NCBI GenBank assembly: GCA_003522945.1 | Contig: DPHR01000142.1 | Span: forward strand, 482 to 13,761 | Direction of reading: 5' to 3' | DNA from: Clostridiales bacterium | GTDB taxonomy: Bacteria > Bacillota > Clostridia > Oscillospirales > Oscillospiraceae | DNA length: 13,280 nucleotides | Shown: positions 6,907 to 12,975 of the stretch, in pieces | Layout: each line of letters begins with the position of its first letter | How positions within the stretch are numbered: position 1 is the first letter of the stretch | Translations under genes and position numbers: made by a program | The notes under the pieces: generated by a model | Seen by the model: only the letters and a program-made list of their open reading frames with translations | The model's database searches: none | Told to the model about the DNA's origin: nothing

Positions 6907-8217
6907 TTATGCCTTGGAATTGATGTTGTAGGTAACGTCGCGGATGACCATGGCAAACTCCTGGCTGGCCTGCATCATGTCTTCGATCTTGCGGATCGAG
7001 GCGAGCACCGTGGCGTGGTTTCGGCCCTCAAACTGCGCGCCGATATCGGTGAGCGCCATGTTCGTGAGATTCCGGCAGAGATACATGGCGACCTGCCGCG
7101 CCGTGGCGGTGTTCTTCTGGCGGGACTGCCCGCGCAGCGCCTCCTCCGAAACGGAGAAGTACCGCGCCGTTTCCGCGATGATGACGTTCGGCGTGGGGAC
7201 GTAGGTTCCGACGCGGATCACGTCCTTGATGGCGCGGCGGACGCTTGAAACCGTGATATCGTCCTCCAGAAGATCGCGGTAGGCGGTGAGCTTTTTCACC
7301 ACGCCCTCAAGCTGGCGGATGTTTGATGTGACCGTCTCGCCGATGAACGTTACAACTTCGTCCGGCAGCACGACGCCGAACTGCGCGGCCTTGTTGCGCG
7401 TGATGGCCATGCGCGTTTCGAGATCCGGCGGCTGCACGTCCGCCATAAGGCCCCATTCGAGCCGCGTGCGGATACGGTCTTCCAGCTTGTTCATCTCCAT
7501 CGGCGGGCGGTCGGACGTGACGACGATCTGCTTTCCCGCTTCATAGAGCGTGTTGAACGTGTGGAAGAACTCCTCCTGTGTCTGCTGCTTGCCGGCGATG
7601 AACTGGATATCGTCCATCAGGAGAAGATCGGCGCTGCGGTATTTGGCGCGCAGATCCTCGCCACCGCCGACTTGGATGGCGTGGACAAGATCGTTCGTGA
7701 AATCGTCGCCCTTGACGTATACGATCTTCGCCTTTGGATTTTTCGCGTGGATCGCGCTGCCGATGGCGAGAAGAAGGTGCGTTTTGCCGAGCCCGGAGTT
7801 GCCGTAAATGAAAAGCGGGTTATAGAGCTTGCCGGGGTTTTCCGCCACGGCGATGGCCGCGGCGTGGGCGTATTTGTTCGACGGTCCCACGACGAAGTTA
7901 TCGAACGTGAAGCCCGCGACCTCCGGGAGCGTATCGTCCGTTTTCGTTTCGGAGATGTAGCTGTCCAGCTCGTCCCCGGCGAGGATCGTCAGCTTGAACT
8001 CGGCGGAGAAAAGGTCGCTGAGCGCATCGATGATCGTCTGGGCAAAGCGGGACTGGATAATGTCGCGCTTGAACTCCGTGGGGGTGTGGATGACGAGCCG
8101 GTTATTCACGATCTCGACCGGCGTGCAGTCGTCAAACCAGGTGTTCAGCGCCGTGGCGGTCAGATTCTGCCCGAGAACGGCAAGAACGCTGTTCCATATG
8201 TCGTTGAGGGAATTCAT
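6907..8217 (-). CDS. dnaA: Chromosomal replication initiator protein DnaA
   Basis: Initiator that binds DnaA boxes and melts the origin; 436 residues. Domain I covers about residues 1-80 (MNSLNDIWNSVLAVL), with a short linker to about 103. The AAA+ domain III has Walker A GNSGLGKTH (139-147), Walker B LLLMDD (198-203), sensor 1 IVVTSDRPP (231-239) and the box VII arginine in RIRTRLEWGL. Domain IV ends with the helix-turn-helix signature FEGRNHATVL (396-405). Usual bacterial DnaA reads GRDHTTV there, so Asn400 and Ala402 replace residues that touch DNA in E. coli. Domain II is unusually short, about 20 residues. AAGGAG lies nine bases before the ATG. The gene is transcribed toward oriC, and its promoter (8277-8305) contains a perfect DnaA box, suggesting autoregulation. 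Confidence 0.97.
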   Translation of the reverse strand: MNSLNDIWNSVLAVLGQNLTATALNTWFDDCTPVEIVNNRLVIHTPTEFKRDIIQSRFAQTIIDALSDLFSAEFKLTILAGDELDSYISETKTDDTLPEVAGFTFDNFVVGPSNKYAHAAAIAVAENPGKLYNPLFIYGNSGLGKTHLLLAIGSAIHAKNPKAKIVYVKGDDFTNDLVHAIQVGGGEDLRAKYRSADLLLMDDIQFIAGKQQTQEEFFHTFNTLYEAGKQIVVTSDRPPMEMNKLEDRIRTRLEWGLMADVQPPDLETRMAITRNKAAQFGVVLPDEVVTFIGETVTSNIRQLEGVVKKLTAYRDLLEDDITVSSVRRAIKDVIRVGTYVPTPNVIIAETARYFSVSEEALRGQSRQKNTATARQVAMYLCRNLTNMALTDIGAQFEGRNHATVLASIRKIEDMMQASQEFAMVIRDVTYNINSKA

Positions 8218-8276
8218 TCTTTCTCTCTCCTTATGATCCGTAAAGTGCCCGGAGACACTATTATCAGCATTATAAA

Positions 8277-8305
8277 ATTATATCACTTATCCACAATTGT
8301 GTAAA
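8277..8305 (-). promoter_or_regulatory. dnaA promoter (sigma-A type, extended -10)
   Basis: On the minus strand, TTTACA (8305-8300), a 17-base spacer and TATAAT (8282-8277). The bases before the -10 are TGA, which makes an extended -10 element. The predicted start near 8270 gives a leader of about 53 bases ending in the AAGGAG site of dnaA. The A+T-rich DNA just upstream could act as an UP element. This is sequence-only, but five of six -35 bases, all six -10 bases and ideal spacing make it convincing. Confidence 0.8.
8287..8295 (+). promoter_or_regulatory. Perfect DnaA box TTATCCACA inside the dnaA promoter
   Basis: The only strict TTATCCACA that I found in the window. It lies wholly in the 17-base spacer between the -35 and -10 of the dnaA promoter, so bound DnaA should block RNA polymerase. 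This is the classic arrangement for dnaA autorepression, but here it is inferred from position alone. Confidence 0.75.
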
Positions 8306-8380
8306 GATATATTATATATAATGTATTTATATATATTTTAATTATATACCATATATCGTATTTTAATTGTATTTAAAATG
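8301..8380. other. A+T-rich tract in the divergent dnaA upstream region
   Basis: Only nine of 80 bases are G or C in a genome window of roughly 60% GC. It adjoins the dnaA -35 box. It could be an UP element, a second DNA-unwinding site of a two-part origin, or the edge of an inserted segment. It contains no open reading frame and no clear hairpin. Confidence 0.6.
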
Positions 8381-8386
8381 CATCTA

Positions 8387-8415
8387 TTGACTATCCATGC
8401 TATTTATTATAGGAT
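8387..8415 (+). promoter_or_regulatory. Possible promoter of the rightward glycan operon
   Basis: TTGACT (8387-8392), 17-base spacer, TAGGAT (8410-8415). The -35 matches five of six and the -10 four of six consensus bases. If used, the leader would be about 325 bases long and would run through the decayed coding segment before the first gene. No better candidate was found nearer 8747. Confidence 0.4.
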
Positions 8416-8438
8416 AAAAAAGGTCATCTGCACAAACA

Positions 8439-8746
8439 ATGGTGTCCAAAAAGCAACTCTGGCAATGAGGATTTGTGTGTTTTGCTGCTGCTCTAAAATG
8501 CTCTTTCTCGTGCAGAAGCCGCTTGCCTCGGCCAACGAAACTGTGCCCGGCGAAGGACAATTCCAAGATAAGACTTGGAAGGAAGTCATCGAAGAAATTC
8601 TGACGAAAAACGATATTTCCGCAGACAAAATCGCGCTTGGCAATAAAAATATCGTGACGGAGGAAGATCCTTTTTTTAACGGCGACACCCAGAAAGGCCG
8701 GTATGCCTGCAGAAAAAGAAAGCCACATAAGAAAGGAAGAAGAAGA
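8439..8746 (+). pseudogene. Possible decayed N-terminus of a secreted protein gene
   Basis: Between dnaA and the first rightward gene lies DNA that reads like old coding sequence. In the frame continuous with the next gene it gives a signal-peptide-like stretch, MLFLVQKPLASA (from 8498), then segments such as KTWKEVIEEILTKNDIS and NKNIVTEEDPFFNGDT before degenerating into basic residues. A start-like ATG at 8439 (MVSKKQLWQ) is in another frame and stops after nine codons, as if a frameshift separates it from the hydrophobic part. The middle part vaguely recalls the N-terminal region of secreted serine hydrolases of clostridia (VTGEE..FNGDTY), which is my recollection only. It has no good ribosome binding site. 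It could instead be an untranslated leader. The reading frame runs open into the glycosyltransferase, but that enzyme family starts at 8747. Confidence 0.3.
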
Positions 8747-9688
8747 ATGATATCGATTATTGTTCCTTGCTACAACGAAGAGGAGGCTCTCCCGATATTC
8801 TATCAAGAATGCAGCGCGGTTCTTTCTTCCATGAATGAAGCGTACGAATTGCTCTTTGTGAACGACGGATCAAAGGATGGGACACTTTCTATTCTCAAAG
8901 AGCTATCCGAAACGGATGCGTGCGTGAGATATCTTTCCTTTTCCCGCAACTTCGGTAAGGAAAGTGCTATGTTTGCCGGTTTCTGCAACGCCAAGGGAGA
9001 TTATGTAGCGGTGATGGATGCGGATATGCAGGATCCACCGTCCCTTCTTCCCAAAATGCTGGAGATTCTCCGTACTGGTGAATATGACAGCGTGGCTACA
9101 CGCCGTGTTGACCGTGCGAGCGAACCGCCGCTCCGAAGCTGGTTCGCCCGGCAGTTTTATAAGCTTATCAACCGGATCTCCGACGCCGATATTGTAGACG
9201 GCGCACGCGATTTTCGTTTGATGCGCCGGGAAATGGTCGACGCCATTTTATCCATGAGCGAATATAACCGCTTTTCCAAGGGCATTTTCGGCTGGGTAGG
9301 CTTTCGTACATACTGGTTGCCGTATGAAAACGTGGAGCGCGTCGCAGGGCAGACAAAATGGAGTTTCTGGAAACTTTTTAAGTACGCGGTGGACGGCATT
9401 ATCAACTTTTCGCAAACACCGCTGAGCGCTATGTTCTGGTTCGGTATGGGTATGGTGGCGATCTCAATCCTCGTGCTGATCTTTCTGGTCGTTCGGCGTG
9501 CCGTCTTCGGCGATCCGGTAGCGGGCTGGGCGTCCACGATCTGCGTCATTATTTTCATCGGCGGAATGCAGACGTTCTTTCTCGGCGTTATGGGGCAGTA
9601 CATTGCCAAAACCTATATGGAGACAAAGCATCGTCCGCATTACATTGTATCCGAAACAAACGTGGAAGAGCCGCAGAAGATCCGCTAA
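8747..9688 (+). CDS. GtrB-type polyprenyl-phosphate glycosyltransferase (GT2)
   Basis: Family 2 glycosyltransferase of 313 residues that, by family, moves a sugar from a nucleotide sugar to undecaprenyl phosphate on the inner face of the membrane. The fold begins with MISIIVPCYNEEEALP; FVNDGSKDGT is at 37-46; the metal/nucleotide-binding DAD motif is in MDADMQDPP (90-98); ARDFRLMRREM is at 153-163; and RVAGQTKWSFWKLF is at 198-211. Two membrane helices follow (about 228-250 and 260-283), then GQYIAKTYMETKHRPHYIV, the usual GtrB/YkcC ending. I chose the ATG at 8747 because the family starts there and AAAGGA precedes it. An upstream ATG at 8378 in the same frame adds 123 unlike residues. Base composition is visibly lower in GC than the gyrase genes. 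It heads a tight three-gene operon. No GtrA flippase gene lies nearby. The sugar is unknown. Confidence 0.9.
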   Translation: MISIIVPCYNEEEALPIFYQECSAVLSSMNEAYELLFVNDGSKDGTLSILKELSETDACVRYLSFSRNFGKESAMFAGFCNAKGDYVAVMDADMQDPPSLLPKMLEILRTGEYDSVATRRVDRASEPPLRSWFARQFYKLINRISDADIVDGARDFRLMRREMVDAILSMSEYNRFSKGIFGWVGFRTYWLPYENVERVAGQTKWSFWKLFKYAVDGIINFSQTPLSAMFWFGMGMVAISILVLIFLVVRRAVFGDPVAGWASTICVIIFIGGMQTFFLGVMGQYIAKTYMETKHRPHYIVSETNVEEPQKIR

Positions 9689-9690
9689 AT

Positions 9691-9696
9691 GGAGGG
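9691..9696 (+). promoter_or_regulatory. Ribosome binding site that sets the start at GTG 9704
   Basis: GGAGG (9691-9695) lies eight bases before GTG at 9704. The ATG at 9689, directly after the previous stop codon, overlaps this site and has no binding site of its own, so GTG is the better start. Confidence 0.65.
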
Positions 9697-9703
9697 AGAT
9701 ACC

Positions 9704-11374
9704 GTGAAAGAAAAAAAGAGGTTGTGTTGGCTCCTTCCTGTGGTGATACTGCTGCTTGCAGCAGTCGGTTGGTTTTTCTGGAAGTATACCTTTGTTGACG
9801 GAACCGTCACAGCGCGCAGCGCCGATACCATCGATCTGCGCGGACGGGAGATAAGCGAGGAAAAGCTGCGGACGATAGAAAGCAGGTTTCCGGACGCGCA
9901 CATTCTCTGGGACGTCACCGTCGACGGAAAGAGCTTCGACGGAGAGAGCGAAAGCATCGTAACGGCGGATTTCACCACGGAGGACATTCCGTCTTTTGCA
10001 CGGCTGAAAAATCTCAAAGAAGCTGATGTGAGCGCCTGCAGCGATTTTTCTGCCATTCTCGCGCTGCAAAATGCCTTGCCCGAAGTGCGGGTACACTGGA
10101 CAGTCCCTCTCGGCGAGAAATGCTTCGACGGGGAGAGCGAGAGTATTGCGGTTCAAGACGCTTCAGCGGACATGCTCCGCGCCGCGATTACCCGTTTGCC
10201 GAAACTCCGAACGCTCGTTCTCACGGACAGCACGCTTTCGCCTGCCGATCAGCTCGCCCTTACAGAAGAATTTCCGTCCATGCTCTTTTCCTGGGACGTG
10301 ACGCTCGCAGGCCGCACTATACCCAGCGATGTCACGGCGCTCGATTTTACCGGCACGCCGCTCACAGAAGAGAATCTCTCCGAGCTTTCTGCGGCGCTAC
10401 CGCTTTTTTCAAACGCGGAGAGCGTCAATCTCACGGACTGCGGTCTTTCCGAACACATGCTGCGTGATTTTTCTGCGGCGCACCCAAATCTTCTTACCGA
10501 ATGGGAAACGCAGCTCTTCGGCGTGAGATTCTCGACCGCCGCCGAGGAGATCGATTTTTCGGATGTCCCTCTCACCGTGGAGGACGCAGCGCAGATCGAG
10601 GACATGCTTCCCTATCTGCCAAAACTTAAAAAGGTCGTGATGCTGCGCTGCGGCATATCGGACGAGGATATGGATGCGATCGATCTCCGGCACGAGGACG
10701 TGCAGTTCGTGTGGATGGTGCAGGTCCGCCGTTGGGGCCTTCGCACGGACCGGACGTATTTCACAGTATACAACAACGATTATGAATTCCCGGAGGACAA
10801 CCATTCCTTTGCCGCTCTCCGATACTGCCGCGATATGATCGCCATCGATCTCGGCCATCAGAAGTTTTACGACGATCCCGACATGTTTGAAAACTTCCCG
10901 GATCTCCGGTATCTCGTCGTAAGCAACAGCCAGTATGAATCACTGCCCGCGCTGAAATATCTCAAGAACCTTGTGATGCTCGAAATGTTCTGGACGAACA
11001 CCTCGGACATAACGCCGCTCCGGGAGCTGACGAATCTGCGCCATCTGAACATCACCTATAAGCGCGTGCGCGACGCGGAGGCCGATCTGGACACGCTCAT
11101 GCACATGACGTGGCTCGAAAGGCTCTGGATCAGCTACAACATGTACCGCGACGATCAGATCGAGGCGCTCAAGGCGGCGCTGCCGGATACGCAGGTGCAG
11201 GTCATCTATACGACCGACTGCGTTTCGCAGGGCTGGCGCAACGGCTCGGAGGAGTATTTCAATATGCGCGACGCGCTGCATATGTACTATCTTGACGACG
11301 ACAGCAACCATGTCTATATCAATCCATATACCAACCAGCCGAGCCAGTACGACGATACCGACCCGTTCCGGTAA
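9704..11374 (+). CDS. Membrane-anchored leucine-rich-repeat-like protein
   Basis: Predicted 556 residues from GTG 9704 (561 from ATG 9689). The N-terminus is basic (KEKKRLC) followed by one hydrophobic helix (about residues 8-26) without a lipobox or clear cleavage site, so it is probably anchored with the body outside the cell. Residues about 58-345 hold five modules of 63-70 residues, each centred on a tryptophan (Trp69, 132, 197, 267, 337) in the pattern P-x5-W-x-V/T-x-x-x-G. Between them lie short LRR-type strands such as LRTLVLTDSTLS, AESVNLTDCGLS and LKKVVMLRCGIS. Residues about 400-480 are more ordinary leucine-rich repeats (LRYLVVSNSQYESLPAL, LRHLNITYKRV, LERLWISYN). The tail is acidic and tyrosine-rich (YFNMRDALHMYYLDDDSN). 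No enzyme motif is seen. The gene lies between two glycosyltransferases with gaps of 15 bases on each side, so it is probably a partner or acceptor in the same surface pathway. Function unknown. Confidence 0.8.
   Translation: MKEKKRLCWLLPVVILLLAAVGWFFWKYTFVDGTVTARSADTIDLRGREISEEKLRTIESRFPDAHILWDVTVDGKSFDGESESIVTADFTTEDIPSFARLKNLKEADVSACSDFSAILALQNALPEVRVHWTVPLGEKCFDGESESIAVQDASADMLRAAITRLPKLRTLVLTDSTLSPADQLALTEEFPSMLFSWDVTLAGRTIPSDVTALDFTGTPLTEENLSELSAALPLFSNAESVNLTDCGLSEHMLRDFSAAHPNLLTEWETQLFGVRFSTAAEEIDFSDVPLTVEDAAQIEDMLPYLPKLKKVVMLRCGISDEDMDAIDLRHEDVQFVWMVQVRRWGLRTDRTYFTVYNNDYEFPEDNHSFAALRYCRDMIAIDLGHQKFYDDPDMFENFPDLRYLVVSNSQYESLPALKYLKNLVMLEMFWTNTSDITPLRELTNLRHLNITYKRVRDAEADLDTLMHMTWLERLWISYNMYRDDQIEALKAALPDTQVQVIYTTDCVSQGWRNGSEEYFNMRDALHMYYLDDDSNHVYINPYTNQPSQYDDTDPFR
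9875..10745 (+). repeat. Five tandem tryptophan-centred modules within the LRR-like gene
   Basis: The encoded modules start near RFPDAHILWDVTVDG, LPEVRVHWTVPLG, FPSMLFSWDVTLAG, HPNLLTEWETQLFG and HEDVQFVWMVQV, with tryptophan spacings of 63, 65, 70 and 70 residues. Modules 1 and 2 share the exact octapeptide FDGESESI, and their DNA is nearly identical around 9933 and 10122 (189 bases apart). That suggests a more recent duplication of this pair than of the rest. Confidence 0.7.
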
Positions 11375-11389
11375 ATACAAGGAGTAATT

Positions 11390-12871
11390 ATGAAAAAGCT
11401 TGGAAAATATCTGGACGAAAGATCGCTGCCGCGTCTTGGCGTGCTGCTGTGCTTCAGCGCGGTGTTCATGCTGTTCGCCTCACCCTACACGACGCCGCTC
11501 AACGCTTACTACGGCTACGATTCCGCGGTGTTCATGTCGTTCGGCAAGGGCATCACGCACGGGCTGCGGCTCTATCTTGATCTTTACGACAACAAGGGGC
11601 CGATGATCTTTTATTTCAACGCCCTCGGCTATCTGCTCGGCGGGCGCACGGGTCTTTGGATATTGCAGGTCGTATTCATGACGTTCGCCTTTGAGCTTTC
11701 CTACCGGACGGCGCGCCTATTCACCGGAAGGGGGACGGCGTGGCTTTCGGTGCTTGTGCTGCTGTTCCTCTACTGCGGCACGGTCGGCGAGGGGAACATG
11801 ACCGAGGAATGGTCGCTCGTGTTTTCGCTTCTGCCGCTGTGGCTCTCGCTCCGGTTTATCAAGACCGGCGCTCCGGCGTACCGGCATCCGAAATGGTACA
11901 GCGTGATCTACGGCGTCTGCTTCGGCGTGAATTTCATGATGCGTGCGACGAATGCCGCCATCGTCTGCGGCGTGCTGCTCGCATTCGCGGTGCTGCTCTG
12001 CCGGGAGAAAAAATTCGGCGCGCTGCTGCTGCACATCGTGCTCGTGCTCTGCGGCGCGGCGCTCGTCGTCGGGCCGTTCGCTCTGTATTTTGCGCGGATC
12101 GGCGCGTTCGACCGGTTTATGTATGCGAGCTTCCTTCATAACTTCCACTACGCCGCCGGCGGCGCCGCCGCCAAGACGGCGAAGGACTGGCTGATGTATT
12201 TTGCCCGCGTGTCCATGGTGCCGGTCGTGATATACTTCGCCGTGCGCCAGATGAAAAAAGGCGCCCTGCCGCTCGGCAGCGCGCTCGTACTCATTTTCTC
12301 CTGCGTGTTCGGCGCGGCGGTCGCCGTGCTCGGATACAGCTACAAGCATTATTTTCTTATCCTCTCCCCGGCGCTCGTGCCGGGCTTCGCCGTGTGCGCC
12401 GAGGGTGTCCGCTCCATGGCGGCCGGAAAGAAAGCGGCGGAGCGCTTGTGCGCGGCGGTGCTCGTGTTCTGTCTGCTGCCCTATGCGCCGCAGGCGGCCG
12501 TCCACGCCGGTAAAAGCATCCTCTTCAACTTCTGCGGGTATCTGGACAGCGAGAAGGAGGCCATGAGCGAGATACGCGCGTGCATCGACGCCGATCCCGG
12601 CGAGGTGCTCGCATACGATATGCGTGCAAACGTATATCTCTATCTGGATGTGGATCCTTGCTTCTGCCACGCTATGACGCAGGATTGGATGAGTCAGGAT
12701 TCACCGTTTATTGCCAAGGAGCTGGACAAATATCTGCGCGAAACGCCGCCGAAGTGGATCGTGTCCGACGCCTCCGAAAACATGCGCGAACGGCTGGAAA
12801 ACACGTACGGCTACACGCTGTTCCGCGTGTGGGACAAGGGTGGCTGCCCTGCGCTATATCTCCATGAATGA
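11390..12871 (+). CDS. GT-C family multi-pass glycosyltransferase (PMT/ArnT-like)
   Basis: A 493-residue membrane protein with about 11 to 12 hydrophobic segments between residues 14 and 366, then a roughly 120-residue soluble C-terminal part. The first outer loop has YYGYDSAVF (Asp44) followed by LYLDLYDNKGPMIFYF (Asp64, Asp67), the acidic and D-x-KGP motifs of GT-C enzymes that take sugar from a lipid-phosphate donor outside the membrane. A further acidic loop, GNMTEEW (135-141), and SYKHYFLILSPAL (317-329) also fit. AAGGAG five bases before the ATG is a strong ribosome binding site. It starts 15 bases after the LRR-like gene. Its likely donor is the lipid-linked sugar made by the GtrB-like enzyme two genes upstream. 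The acceptor is unknown, possibly wall polymer or protein. The family call is good; the exact reaction is inferred. A terminator follows. Confidence 0.8.
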   Translation: MKKLGKYLDERSLPRLGVLLCFSAVFMLFASPYTTPLNAYYGYDSAVFMSFGKGITHGLRLYLDLYDNKGPMIFYFNALGYLLGGRTGLWILQVVFMTFAFELSYRTARLFTGRGTAWLSVLVLLFLYCGTVGEGNMTEEWSLVFSLLPLWLSLRFIKTGAPAYRHPKWYSVIYGVCFGVNFMMRATNAAIVCGVLLAFAVLLCREKKFGALLLHIVLVLCGAALVVGPFALYFARIGAFDRFMYASFLHNFHYAAGGAAAKTAKDWLMYFARVSMVPVVIYFAVRQMKKGALPLGSALVLIFSCVFGAAVAVLGYSYKHYFLILSPALVPGFAVCAEGVRSMAAGKKAAERLCAAVLVFCLLPYAPQAAVHAGKSILFNFCGYLDSEKEAMSEIRACIDADPGEVLAYDMRANVYLYLDVDPCFCHAMTQDWMSQDSPFIAKELDKYLRETPPKWIVSDASENMRERLENTYGYTLFRVWDKGGCPALYLHE

Positions 12872-12883
12872 GTCCGGCAGCGC

Positions 12884-12932
12884 TTTACACACATTTTACA
12901 ACGCCGCGGTAACGGATTTTACACCCTTAACG
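12884..12932 (+). promoter_or_regulatory. Pho-box-like repeats upstream of pstC
   Basis: Two exact TTTACA copies at 12884-12889 and 12895-12900, a period of 11 bases as in PhoP-binding boxes of Gram-positives (TT(A/T/C)ACA direct repeats). A second pair, TTTACA (12918-12923) and the weaker TTAACG (12927-12932), follows with a three-base gap. A -10-like TAGAAT is at 12933-12938, with no clear -35, which is common in activator-dependent promoters. Location before a phosphate transporter gene supports PhoP control. Binding is untested. Confidence 0.5.
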
Positions 12933-12938
12933 TAGAAT

Positions 12939-12968
12939 ACTCCCCGACAAGAACGTCGGGGAGTTTTT
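12939..12968 (+). terminator. Rho-independent terminator after the glycan operon
   Basis: A perfect ten-base stem, ACTCCCCGAC (12939-12948) with GTCGGGGAGT (12955-12964), a six-base loop AAGAAC, then T-rich DNA. On the minus strand the stem is not followed by a T-run, so it works for rightward transcription only. It ends eight bases before the pstC start codon and immediately follows a -10-like box. Confidence 0.9.
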
Positions 12969-12975
12969 CTTATTT

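Noticed and set aside
8378..8746. N-terminal extension of the GT2 enzyme from ATG 8378
   Set aside because: The family starts at MISIIVPCYNEE, ATG 8747 has its own AAAGGA site, and the extension has no likeness to glycosyltransferases. ATG 8378 also lies in the A+T-rich promoter region.
8703..8750. A 15-codon ORF MPAEKESHIRKEEEE overlapping the GT2 start
   Set aside because: It has AAAGG upstream and an ATGA overlap, so a coupled leader peptide is conceivable, but it is too short and low-complexity to support.
11717..12670. A 317-codon open frame on the minus strand
   Set aside because: Antisense to the GT-C gene, rich in His, Arg, Glu and Ala as expected for the reverse of a hydrophobic GC-rich membrane gene.
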